64,000 bases of DNA from CALLVY01 sp937899855 (GCA_039820405.1 JBCBQC010000011.1:1-64000), one strand, 5' to 3'; positions 51,710 through 59,072 are shown, counted from the stretch's first letter. Translations and numbers: made by a program. Notes: generated from the sequence alone by a model not told the origin.

Positions 51710-51816
51710 AAAGCGACCCACGGGCTTACGGGTCATTTCGAGTAGCCAATCATACCATTAGGGCCGTCGCCCACTGGGTGACGGTAGCACACGCAAGCTC
51801 GGGGTCGCTTTTTATT
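51710..51816 (+). other. Structured intergenic element upstream of the secreted-protein array
   Basis: A 10-bp arm AAAGCGACCC (51710-51719) pairs with GGGTCGCTTT (51802-51811) across an 82-base loop. The 3' arm runs into TTTTTATT, like a terminator. An inner hairpin of about 9 pairs (CCGTCGCCCA against TGGGTGACGG, about 51764-51784) lies inside. No plus-strand gene ends here, because purH is on the other strand, so termination of a protein gene is unlikely. It may be a small RNA or a leader with attenuation for the array, whose first gene starts 72 bases downstream. The rest of 51607-51887 shows no gene. Confidence 0.4.
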
Positions 51817-51887
51817 CTGTACGGCAATTCCGACCCGTCACAGTCAGGCGGGCCGCGAAAGGGTCTCCAATCCAAATCCAATGTACT

Positions 51888-52364
51888 ATGAAATATCCTT
51901 GTCTTTTATTTTTACTACTGACCAGTAGCTTAGTCCACGCTCAGGCCACGCTGTACGGCAAGGTGACCGATGAGGAGACGGAGGAGGAATTGATCGGGGC
52001 CAATGTCATTGCTTACCAAAATGGCGTTATCGTCAGTGGGACTTCGACCGATTTTGATGGAAATTATCAGCTGGAACTCGATCCGGGGATTTACCACTTG
52101 GAGGTGCGCTACGTTGGCTATCCGTCGTCGACCGTCGATGGTGTGCTGGTAAAAGAGGGGCAGCGGCAGCAATGGGATGTAGGTTTGGGGAGGGTAATGG
52201 AGCCCATTATAATTTCTTATTATATGGTGATCCATAAGGTTCCGTTGCTGCAAGTGGATGCGGCGGGGCCGACGCCGATTAGTGATCAGAAAATTGAGCG
52301 GCAGCCGGTGAAGGAGGTGCGGGAGTTGATGGTGAATTTTCCGGGGGTGTCGGTGGGGAGGTAA
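51888..52364 (+). CDS. Array gene 1: secreted carboxypeptidase-regulatory-like protein with plug-like tail
   Basis: 158 residues. Signal MKYPCLLFLLLTSSLVHAQ is cleaved before Ala. The beta-sandwich (about 20-100) has the CarboxypepD_reg pattern: LYGKVTDEETEEELIGANVI, SGTSTDFDGNYQLELDPGIY and LEVRYVGYPSSTVDGVLV. A tail of about 50 residues (HKVPLLQVDAAG, then ISDQKIERQPVKEVRELM and NFPGVSVGR) resembles the start of a TonB-dependent receptor plug domain, then stops. No barrel, plug remainder or T9SS sorting domain follows. It is the first of six such genes. Function is unknown; the tail may bind a receptor or the VWA protein (inference). Confidence 0.7.
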   Translation: MKYPCLLFLLLTSSLVHAQATLYGKVTDEETEEELIGANVIAYQNGVIVSGTSTDFDGNYQLELDPGIYHLEVRYVGYPSSTVDGVLVKEGQRQQWDVGLGRVMEPIIISYYMVIHKVPLLQVDAAGPTPISDQKIERQPVKEVRELMVNFPGVSVGR

Positions 52365-52391
52365 GGCTTGGGGGACGTGGGAGGCTTGGGG

Positions 52392-52475
52392 GACTTGGGG
52401 GCGTGAGGGTTTCGCAGAGTTGCACGGAGGAGCGCTGAGGGACGCAGAGGGGGGAGTGTGGAGGACGGGAGTAAA
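52392..52475 (+). repeat. GA-rich spacer repeat R1 between array genes 1 and 2
   Basis: The region 52365-52494 has no gene. Its start holds two copies of GGCTTGGGGGAC (52365-52376 and 52383-52394). From 52392 to 52456 it aligns well with the spacer after gene 2 (53021-53086): both read GACTTGGGG..., TCGCAG.GTTG, GGAG.GC.GAG and end GGGGGGAG. Its tail (52455-52475) resembles 53621-53642 after gene 3. The core resembles dispersed GCAGAG-type intergenic repeats of other bacteria, and the copies point to duplication of gene-plus-spacer units. Confidence 0.65.
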
Positions 52476-52494
52476 TGCTTTTAATTGAGAACGT

Positions 52495-53019
52495 ATGAAG
52501 ATTTGGTTGGTCTTATTTTGTCTATTGGGTGGGGATGGTTTCTTGGTGGCGCAGCCGGGCTTGCGTTTGGAGGTGCGGGATGCGGGGAGTAATGCGGTAG
52601 TGTCGGGGGCGGAGGTGGAAATCCTTCAGCGGGGGGTGCGGATGGGTGAGTGGCGGACGGATGCCGCGGGGCTTTGTCTGATGGAGCTCGATCCGGTGGA
52701 GTGCTGTGTGAGGATTCGGCATCCCGATTACGAAAGTGCGGAGATCGTTGGGGTCTTGATCCGACAGGAGGGGTTTAGCCGGATGACGGTGGTGTTGGAT
52801 GCTGTCGTTACGACCGTCGATACTATCGTAGAAGCGCCCATCGTCCTTTCTGGTCCAGAGGAACGACCGAGTACGAGGTTTGATGCAAATACCATTGAGG
52901 CTTGGGATTCTACACAGCGGGCGAAGGCGTTAGAGGCCTTATCGGTGTGGAGTAAGCTTATGGAGGAGGAGCGGAGGAAGCGGGAGGCGGAAGAGAAGCA
53001 AGCAGAAGAGCGGAAGTGA
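52495..53019 (+). CDS. Array gene 2: diverged secreted regulatory-like protein
   Basis: 174 residues. Signal MKIWLVLFCLLGGDGFLVAQ is near-identical in start to genes 3 and 4. The sandwich (LRLEVRDAGSNAVVSGAEVE, EWRTDAAGLCLMELDPVECC, IVGVLIRQEGFSR) is recognisable but diverged. The plug-like tail is replaced by a different end with TRFDANTIEAWDSTQRAKAL and a charged Glu/Lys/Arg helix (EEERRKREAEEKQAEERK). Coding strand is G-rich with many GGG and GTG, unlike later genes. It may be a relaxed or rapidly changing paralogue. The frame is intact. Confidence 0.65.
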   Translation: MKIWLVLFCLLGGDGFLVAQPGLRLEVRDAGSNAVVSGAEVEILQRGVRMGEWRTDAAGLCLMELDPVECCVRIRHPDYESAEIVGVLIRQEGFSRMTVVLDAVVTTVDTIVEAPIVLSGPEERPSTRFDANTIEAWDSTQRAKALEALSVWSKLMEEERRKREAEEKQAEERK

Positions 53020-53020
53020 A

Positions 53021-53086
53021 GACTTGGGGAGCGGGAGGGGGTCGCAGCGTTGTGAGAAGGAGTGCGGAGAGATGCAGCGGGGGGAG
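53021..53086 (+). repeat. GA-rich spacer repeat R2 between array genes 2 and 3
   Basis: 66 bases starting two bases after the stop of gene 2. It aligns along its length with R1 (52392-52456). The stop codon, repeat and next start (53126) follow the same order as after gene 1, which supports duplication. Confidence 0.65.
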
Positions 53087-53125
53087 GTTCGCAGCGGCGA
53101 ATATACACGAGTAAACTGAAGTAGC

Positions 53126-53605
53126 ATGAAAATTTGGTATAGCCTATTTTGCTGGTTTTGGCTGGGTCCGCTCGCCTTGGCTCAGGGCGAGTTGCGGTTG
53201 GAGGTCGTGGATGGCGTCAGTGGGGAGACCTTGCTGATGGCGGAGGTCAGGGTGTTTGAACAAGAGCGCTTGATCGCGGAACTGATAATGGATGTGGATG
53301 GCCGCGGCAGTTGTTATCTCGAACCCGGGGAGTACCGGGTGCGGGTGGATTATCCCGGTTATTGGACCGGATGTGTCAAAGGGGTTTTGATGGGGGAAGG
53401 GGCTGGAAGACTGTTGACGGTGAATATGGCGGCCATAGCGGATTATCCTTATCCGTCCGTGAAGCATCCTTACCGTGGCTCGGGCATGGTCATTGCCCCG
53501 CCGGGCGAACAGCGGCGGATACCGGTGAAACGGCCCTACGGAATGCGTCCTGAGCTGGTGGATGTTTTATCGAAGATTGCGGTGGGCTTGAAGCGGGGGA
53601 GGTGA
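53126..53605 (+). CDS. Array gene 3: diverged secreted regulatory-like protein
   Basis: 159 residues. Signal MKIWYSLFCWFWLGPLALAQ. The sandwich keeps LRLEVVDGVSGETLLMAEVR, CYLEPGEYRVRVDYPGYWTG and VKGVLMGEG. The tail is short and different (VKHPYRGSGMVIAPPGEQRR then PELVDVLSKIAVGLKRGR); the ending keeps only a faint trace of the plug-like motif, with a final basic GLKRGR. It is intermediate between genes 2 and 4. Coding strand is G-rich. Confidence 0.65.
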   Translation: MKIWYSLFCWFWLGPLALAQGELRLEVVDGVSGETLLMAEVRVFEQERLIAELIMDVDGRGSCYLEPGEYRVRVDYPGYWTGCVKGVLMGEGAGRLLTVNMAAIADYPYPSVKHPYRGSGMVIAPPGEQRRIPVKRPYGMRPELVDVLSKIAVGLKRGR

Positions 53606-53620
53606 CGGGGAGAAAGGCGC

Positions 53621-53642
53621 AGTGGAGGACGTGGGAAGTAAA
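53621..53642 (+). repeat. Residual spacer repeat R3 after array gene 3
   Basis: AGTGGAGGACGTGGGAAGTAAA resembles the tail of R1 (52455-52475, AGTGTGGAGGACGGGAGTAAA). It is the only recognisable remnant in the 68-base spacer before gene 4. Confidence 0.5.
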
Positions 53643-53673
53643 GATAAAAAGCTAAGACTAGAAATAGTTGACT

Positions 53674-54165
53674 ATGAAAATTTGGTACAGCGTATTGTGT
53701 TCAGTATTGGTTTGTGGGGCCTCTTGGGGGCAGCCACTCCTGAGGGGGAGCGTCGTGGATCAAGGGAGCGGGGAGCCGCTAATCGGGACCAACGTGATCG
53801 CCTATCGGGCGGGGACGTTTGTAGCCGGGGCGGCCACTGATTTTGAGGGGTGGTTTTCCATCCCACTGAGCCCCGGCACTTACGACCTGGAGGTTTCTTT
53901 CGTCGGCTACCGTACCCAACGAATCGAAGGGGTACGCATCGTGGAGGGACGAAGTGGCGATTTGGACACCCCACTGCAGATCGAGATGTCGATGGGGGTC
54001 CTCCCCCGCCCCCTATACCACCCCGAGTACCGCATCCCGCTCATCAGCCACCACGACCCCGGAGCGGCTCAGCAGCTGATCACGGGACCGCAGATCGAAG
54101 ACCTGCCCGTCAAGGCCATTTCGGATATTGTCCGGGGCTTTCCCGGGGTGTCGGTGAGCCGATGA
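53674..54165 (+). CDS. Array gene 4: secreted carboxypeptidase-regulatory-like protein with plug-like tail
   Basis: 163 residues from the ATG at 53674 (a TTG two codons upstream is also in frame). Signal MKIWYSVLCSVLVCGASWGQ. The sandwich has LLRGSVVDQGSGEPLIGTNV, GAATDFEGWFSIPLSPGTYD and EVSFVGYRTQRIEGVRIVEG. The tail matches gene 1: YRIPLISHHDPGAAQQLI, PQIEDLPVKAISDIVRG and FPGVSVSR at the very end. Genes 1 and 4 share the stop position relative to this motif. Codon use becomes C-rich partway, unlike genes 1-3. Confidence 0.7.
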   Translation: MKIWYSVLCSVLVCGASWGQPLLRGSVVDQGSGEPLIGTNVIAYRAGTFVAGAATDFEGWFSIPLSPGTYDLEVSFVGYRTQRIEGVRIVEGRSGDLDTPLQIEMSMGVLPRPLYHPEYRIPLISHHDPGAAQQLITGPQIEDLPVKAISDIVRGFPGVSVSR

Positions 54166-54224
54166 AATAGTGATCCAATAGAGCTACCTACCAATAGCCA
54201 TGTAAACTTAAACGCAGCCACAAC

Positions 54225-54773
54225 ATGAAGATGATATTACTTTTCCTTTCCTTACTCTCGGGACCCACCCTCCTATCGGGACAGTCCTCCGTGAAAATAC
54301 GGGTACAAGATAAGCACACTCGCGAACCGCTCCTCATGGCCCAGGTGACCATCTACCACAATGGCACTTTTTACCAAAGCGGAGCTACGGACTTCGATGG
54401 GCAATTCAACGTTCAACTTCCCACCGGGAAGTACCTTTTCGAAGCGCATATCCCGGGCTACGCCATGCAGCACCTGATCGACGTAGCCGTCCAGGGAGAC
54501 GAAACCTTGGAACTGCACTTTTTCCTACAAGAATTACCGGTGGAGCACCCATCGGATCCCGTCTACCCGCATGTTGCTGCGTCCCCCAATACCCAATCCG
54601 CACTGGGCCAACTGCCGGCCCATCGCTACCCCCTGGCGGGTAGCGCAGCGGTCAGCACGACGGCTTCCGGTCTCGCCTCCCCCCGTAACGAGAACCCATT
54701 CCGCCAAGCCCCCGTCAAGGAAATCAGGGATTTCGTCCGCTATATGCCGGGCATCAGTATCGATAAAAAATAG
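54225..54773 (+). CDS. Array gene 5: secreted carboxypeptidase-regulatory-like protein with plug-like tail
   Basis: 182 residues. Signal MKMILLFLSLLSGPTLLSGQ. The sandwich has VKIRVQDKHTREPLLMAQVT, SGATDFDGQFNVQLPTGKYL and EAHIPGYAMQHLIDVAVQG. A longer low-complexity linker (about 115-155, Ser/Thr/Pro/Ala-rich) precedes the plug-like end: FRQAPVKEIRDFVRYMPG then ISIDKK. The conserved terminal position matches genes 1 and 4. The next gene starts 36 bases later. Confidence 0.7.
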   Translation: MKMILLFLSLLSGPTLLSGQSSVKIRVQDKHTREPLLMAQVTIYHNGTFYQSGATDFDGQFNVQLPTGKYLFEAHIPGYAMQHLIDVAVQGDETLELHFFLQELPVEHPSDPVYPHVAASPNTQSALGQLPAHRYPLAGSAAVSTTASGLASPRNENPFRQAPVKEIRDFVRYMPGISIDKK

Positions 54774-54809
54774 GGGACGAGAACTAAACACTGCCACAAA
54801 TACCGGACG

Positions 54810-55322
54810 ATGCAAAAGTCACTCCTGGCCTTAAAAATCTGCGCGCTACTGCTCCTGAGCAGTTGGACCACCCCCACCGCTTTCGGGCAAGTGGACACCC
54901 TCCAGGGCCAGGTAAGGGATAAAGAAACGCGGGAGGTCGTGATGGGGGCTACCCTGCACTTTTCCCAGAATCACCACCGGGTCGACAGTACCCGCACCGA
55001 CTATCGTGGCCAGTACACCATCGCATTGGCCCCCGGCACCTACGAGGTCGAAGTCGCTTACGTGGGCTGTAGGCCCCAAACGTATACGACGGTAATCACG
55101 GCGGGAGCACTGACGCGTCAAGATTTTGAACTAGACATTTGGAAAGACATTTCACTGATCCTGGTAAACGTACGCTACATAAACATTCCGATTATTGACG
55201 TCGGAGGACACGAAGGGGTCAATTCTACTTCTGTCAACCGGCGGAGCATCGAGGGCGGTCCTCACAAACGCATCGACGAAATCGTACGGAATACCGCGGC
55301 GGGGCTGAGTCGCGGGCATTGA
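54810..55322 (+). CDS. Array gene 6: secreted carboxypeptidase-regulatory-like protein
   Basis: 170 residues. A longer signal (MQKSLLALKICALLLLSSWT, cleavage after TAFGQ). Sandwich: LQGQVRDKETREVVMGATLH, STRTDYRGQYTIALAPGTYE, VEVAYVGCRPQTYTTVITAG. A YINIPIIDVGGHEGVNST segment corresponds to the VPLLQVD/IPLISHHD part of genes 1 and 4, and the end is RIDEIVRNTAAGLSRGH, matching the same terminal region. So this member keeps the tail in weaker form. It is followed by the VWA gene after 127 bases. Confidence 0.68.
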   Translation: MQKSLLALKICALLLLSSWTTPTAFGQVDTLQGQVRDKETREVVMGATLHFSQNHHRVDSTRTDYRGQYTIALAPGTYEVEVAYVGCRPQTYTTVITAGALTRQDFELDIWKDISLILVNVRYINIPIIDVGGHEGVNSTSVNRRSIEGGPHKRIDEIVRNTAAGLSRGH

Positions 55323-55449
55323 ATCTTTACTCATTCCGAAGCAACACGTTTGGTAGCAATGGCTAAGCACGGGCTCCCCCAAAGATCAGGGAGCACCGGG
55401 GCCAGCCGACGGCCCAAACGAGAGCTACCCTTTATTAAAAAAATAAGCG

Positions 55450-57492
55450 ATGAAAAAATACAGATCCATTCCACTGCTGTTTTGCTTGTACTTACTCGCC
55501 AACGTGCCAGTAAGCTGGGCGGAGCTGGTACCCAAACCCGAGTCCGGCATCGAAGGGGTCGTCTTTGACGGCGTCGCCAATGCCCCCTTCCCCGATGCCC
55601 ACGTGGTGGCCTACCGCAAAGACCAGTACGTGGACGGTGCCGTGACCAACCACCGGGGCTTTTACCAACTGTCCCTCAAACCGGGCAAGTACGATTTGGT
55701 CGTCACCTACATCGGTTGCACCGACCAGAAGCTGACCGGAGTTTCCGTCCGGGCCCAGCAGTATACCGAGGTGAATGTGGACTTGGGGAGCCCAAGCGGC
55801 GGAATCGAACTCAGCACCATTATCGTACGGGAATTTGAGGTGCCGCTGATTGAGCAGGACCACAGCAGCTGTGGCTCCATCGTGGGGCACGGCCTCAATA
55901 AGGTGGAGGAGCAAGACCTTATTTTTGATGGGGTCCAGTCGCATTGTGATCCAATCCAATTGCGTCTGGGGGGCACCCCCGCCGAGTTTTCCGATCCCGT
56001 CGCCATCGACGCTCCCAAAAATCCAAGCGCCCCACTCCCCGACCCCATTGACCACCGGGAAGAATACCAGGTCATCGCCGAAACCGATTTCGTCAGCCCC
56101 CGCCGGGAAATTTTTTCCACCTTTTCCATCGACGTCGACCGGGCCGCCTACGGCATCATCCGACGCGATATTCAACGGGGCATTCCACCCGCCGCCAACG
56201 CCGCCCGTACCGAAGAGATGGTCAATTATTTTGACTACCAATATCCTTCCCCCCAGGCTGGGGAGCCCTTCGCCATCTACACCGAGGTCCATCACTGCCC
56301 TTGGAATCGGGACCACCAGCTGCTGCACATCGGTTTGCAAGGGCGGGAGCTAGATTGGTCGACAGCCCCTCCCAACAACCTGGTTTTTTTGATCGACGTA
56401 TCGGGATCGATGCGGGCACCGAACAAACTACCCCTCCTCCAGTCCGCCTTTAAGCTCTTGATTCAACAACTGCGTCCTCAGGATCGCGTGTCGATCGTGG
56501 TCTACGCCGGGGCGGCGGGTTTGGTATTGCCACCGACGGCGGGGTCAGCAAGTGCCACCATCCAGGCCGCGTTGGATACCTTGCGGGCGGGTGGATCGAC
56601 GGGCGGAGCGGCGGGCATTCAACTGGCATACCAGGTTGCCAAGGAGCAGTTTATCGAGGGGGGTAACAACCGGGTCATCCTGGCCACCGATGGTGATTTT
56701 AACGTAGGAGCTTCCAGCCCTCAGGCCCTGGAAGACTTGATTGTCGAAAAGCGAGGGGAGCGCATCTTTTTGACGGTCTTGGGCTTTGGCTACGGCAACC
56801 TAAAGGACAACCGACTCGAAACCCTCGCCGACCGGGGTAATGGCAATTACGCCTTTATCGACAGCGAGCGGGAAGCTCACAAAATCTTCGTCCGCGAACT
56901 CACGGGGACCCTCGTGACCATCGCCAAGGACGTCAAGGCTCAAGTCATTTTTGATCCGCAGCAAGTGCGAGCCTACCGCCTGATTGGTTACGAAAATCGC
57001 CGGCTCGCCCCGGAAGACTTTGCCGATGATGCCATCGACGCGGGTGAGCTGGGGGCCGGACATACCGTGACGGCACTTTACGAAATCATTCCCACTACGC
57101 CCATTTCCCCAACCCGGAGGGCCAAGCCCTTGGACATCTGCCCCGTCGACGGCCTTCCCAAGCGGTACGCCAGTTCCACCCGCCGGGTCCCGACCCTGGC
57201 CACCCTCAACCTGCGCTACAAGGCCCCCGATGGCGAGCGCAGCCAACTGCTTCAAACAACAATTCCCTACCCCCAGAGCATGGGGCAGCCGACGGAGCGC
57301 TACCGCTTCGCCGCAGCGGTGGCGGGTTTTAGTCTGCTCCTGCGCGACTCTAAGTACCGGGGAGACGCCAAGCTGGAGCTGGTGAGCGAGCTGGCCCGCG
57401 GCAGTCTGGGGGCGGATCCCTACGGCGATCGCGCCAATTTTGTGAAGCTGGTGGAGACGTACCGGGATCTGGGCCTGACGAGTAGCAAATAA
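55450..57492 (+). CDS. VWA-domain protein with regulatory-like N-terminal domain (YfbK-like)
   Basis: 680 residues. Signal MKKYRSIPLLFCLYLLANVP. A carboxypeptidase-regulatory-like sandwich (GIEGVVFDGVANAPFPDAHV, KPGKYDLVVTYIGCTDQKL) and then IIVREFEVPLIEQDHSSCGS parallel the small array proteins. The YfbK-type part follows: FSIDVDRAAYGIIRRDIQRG, EMVNYFDYQYPSPQAGEPFA, and the VWA domain with metal site FLIDVSGSMRA (DxSxS) and a later ATDGDFNVG. The C-terminus LRDSKYRGDAKLELVSEL and DPYGDRANFVKLVE is DUF3520. Such proteins are secreted or periplasmic and of unknown function. It may be the ancestor, or the partner, of the array proteins (inference). Confidence 0.87.
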   Translation: MKKYRSIPLLFCLYLLANVPVSWAELVPKPESGIEGVVFDGVANAPFPDAHVVAYRKDQYVDGAVTNHRGFYQLSLKPGKYDLVVTYIGCTDQKLTGVSVRAQQYTEVNVDLGSPSGGIELSTIIVREFEVPLIEQDHSSCGSIVGHGLNKVEEQDLIFDGVQSHCDPIQLRLGGTPAEFSDPVAIDAPKNPSAPLPDPIDHREEYQVIAETDFVSPRREIFSTFSIDVDRAAYGIIRRDIQRGIPPAANAARTEEMVNYFDYQYPSPQAGEPFAIYTEVHHCPWNRDHQLLHIGLQGRELDWSTAPPNNLVFLIDVSGSMRAPNKLPLLQSAFKLLIQQLRPQDRVSIVVYAGAAGLVLPPTAGSASATIQAALDTLRAGGSTGGAAGIQLAYQVAKEQFIEGGNNRVILATDGDFNVGASSPQALEDLIVEKRGERIFLTVLGFGYGNLKDNRLETLADRGNGNYAFIDSEREAHKIFVRELTGTLVTIAKDVKAQVIFDPQQVRAYRLIGYENRRLAPEDFADDAIDAGELGAGHTVTALYEIIPTTPISPTRRAKPLDICPVDGLPKRYASSTRRVPTLATLNLRYKAPDGERSQLLQTTIPYPQSMGQPTERYRFAAAVAGFSLLLRDSKYRGDAKLELVSELARGSLGADPYGDRANFVKLVETYRDLGLTSSK

Positions 57493-57653
57493 ATAATGAT
57501 TCGAATTATTCATGAGACCACTCCCATAACGAGCCCAATGATTTGCCCTTTCCGCACCCAACCGATGAAGCGACAACGAAAAATTTGATTCTAGTTATGT
57601 TAATGGACCGAATTTGAAAGTACGCAAATTTCAAGTTTAGTTATGGAAGTTTT

Positions 57654-57688
57654 GGAGCGCAGTTTTAGCGGACTGCGCTTCCTTTTTT
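57654..57688 (+). terminator. Rho-independent terminator after the VWA gene
   Basis: Stem AGCGCAGT (57656-57663) with ACTGCGCT (57672-57679), extended by GG/CC over a one-base bulge, followed by TTTTTT. It lies about 165 bases after the stop. The rest of 57493-57852 holds no gene; an AT-rich stretch around 57590-57650 is featureless. Confidence 0.75.
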
Positions 57689-57852
57689 GGCACCTACGGT
57701 TCTCCCGACCTTTCCCATCCCAATCGGGTAGACCTTTGGCTCGCGCCCGACAAAAATATCCCGAATGGGCCGCGGTGGAATCCGGCAGAAGTCGCATCTT
57801 CATCATCGACCCACGATGCCATTGTACTTTTAATCCTTATCCAATAGAAAAG

Positions 57853-58329
57853 ATGAATTTCAACCAGCTTCTGGGGCGGGGAAAGATCATTTTGATCGCC
57901 TCGCTCTTCCTGTTTTTCCAGGCTACGCTCCGGGCGCAGCAGCAGCCCACACTGGACCAAGCCATCCTGGCCATGGACAGCCTCCTCTTTCAAGTGGCCT
58001 TCAACCAGTGCGATCTGGACCTGTACCGCCGGATCATTTCGCCCGAACTGGAGTTTTACGACGACCGGACGGGGCTCAACGACTCGATCGAGCGGGACAT
58101 CCGATCCTTTCAAGACAAGTGCTCACAACCGGTGAAAGTCACCCGCAAGCTGGTGGACACCGAGATCTTTCCCCTGGGAGATTACGGTGCCGTGCAACAC
58201 GGCACCCACATTTTCTTGGTCGACGATCGGGTCGTGGAGGTAGCCCAGTTTACGACGGTGTGGGAGCGGACTGCCGAGTCGTGGGTCGTAAAGCGGGCCA
58301 TCAGCTTTGATCACCGCCCGATGGAATGA
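57853..58329 (+). CDS. Secreted NTF2-like (DUF4440-type) protein
   Basis: 158 residues from MNFNQLLGRGKIILIASLFL (start 57853; an upstream ATG at 57643 runs through the terminator and is not real). Cleavage after RAQ. The mature domain has the SnoaL/NTF2 pattern: LLFQVAFNQCDLDLYRRIIS, PELEFYDDRTGL, an IFPLGDYGAVQHGTHIFLV block and VVEVAQFTTVWERTAESW. Such domains bind small molecules or act as enzymes; no catalytic site can be named. Two Cys (QCDLD, DKCSQ) could pair. It stands alone before convergent tdk. Confidence 0.78.
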   Translation: MNFNQLLGRGKIILIASLFLFFQATLRAQQQPTLDQAILAMDSLLFQVAFNQCDLDLYRRIISPELEFYDDRTGLNDSIERDIRSFQDKCSQPVKVTRKLVDTEIFPLGDYGAVQHGTHIFLVDDRVVEVAQFTTVWERTAESWVVKRAISFDHRPME

Positions 58330-58351
58330 GGGTGGGGCCCGAGGGGGGTGT

Positions 58352-58936
58352 TCATTTGAGGTTGAGGATATTGCCCATGTGGTAGCAGGTTCGGCAGCGG
58401 GCTTCGTAGCGGTCTTTCTCGCCGAGGACGACGGTCGATTCGTCTTCGGAGAGGCGGAAGGAGTGGGTAGCCAGGTTGCCACAGTGCTGACAGATGGCGT
58501 GAACTTTGGTGATGTATTCGGCGACGGCGAGCAGGTTGGGGATCGGGCCAAAGGGTTGGCCGCGAAAGTCCATATCCAGGCCAGCGATGATGACGCGCAG
58601 GCCACGCAGGGCCAGTTGTTGGCAAACGTAGGGCAGTTCTTCGTCAAAAAATTGGGCTTCGTCGATCCCGACGACGCTAACGCCTTCGGAGAGTTCGAGG
58701 ATGCGGCGGGAATTTTCGACGGGAATGGAAAGGACCGAATTGGCATCGTGGGAGACCACCTCGCGTTCGGCGTAGCGGGTATCCAGGCGGGGTTTGAAGA
58801 TTTCCACCTTTTGACCAGCGATTTTGGCGCGTTTGAGCCGGCGAATCAGCTCCTCGGTTTTGCCCGAAAACATGGAGCCACAGATAACTTCTATCCATCC
58901 ACTGCGTTGTCCCTTAAAGTGAGGTTCCAAAAACAT
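58352..58936 (-). CDS. tdk: Thymidine kinase
   Basis: 194 residues. Walker A is GSMFSGKTEELIRRL, followed by lasso and Mg sites in VVGIDEAQFFDEEL. A zinc site is made by CQHCG and CRTCYH. GLDMDFRGQPFGP and the KDRYEARCRTC end match the type II enzyme. It phosphorylates thymidine in the salvage route. It is cytoplasmic and monocistronic, convergent with the NTF2-like gene. Confidence 0.93.
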   Translation of the reverse strand: MFLEPHFKGQRSGWIEVICGSMFSGKTEELIRRLKRAKIAGQKVEIFKPRLDTRYAEREVVSHDANSVLSIPVENSRRILELSEGVSVVGIDEAQFFDEELPYVCQQLALRGLRVIIAGLDMDFRGQPFGPIPNLLAVAEYITKVHAICQHCGNLATHSFRLSEDESTVVLGEKDRYEARCRTCYHMGNILNLK

Positions 58937-59064
58937 AGCTGATAAATGTTGAATGAAGGCCTTATTTTACCCCTCAAAATTCGGTGTAGGTCTAAAAATG
59001 GTGTCACTACAATGGGATAATGGTCATTTTTCCTACTCCGAACAATTTTTAAACTTGTTCTGAT

Positions 59065-59072
59065 TATTTTTG
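59065..59072 (+). promoter_or_regulatory. Candidate -7 promoter element (TATTTTTG)
   Basis: TATTTTTG fits TAnnTTTG and lies about 43 bases before the start of the Pro-rich linker protein. No clear -33 box is seen. Confidence 0.35.

Noticed and set aside
52495..53019. Array gene 2 as a pseudogene
   Set aside because: The frame, signal peptide and sandwich pattern are intact; divergence alone does not show loss of function.
57643..57852. A 70-residue N-terminal extension of the NTF2-like protein
   Set aside because: It is encoded across the terminator hairpin and the true signal peptide begins at 57853.
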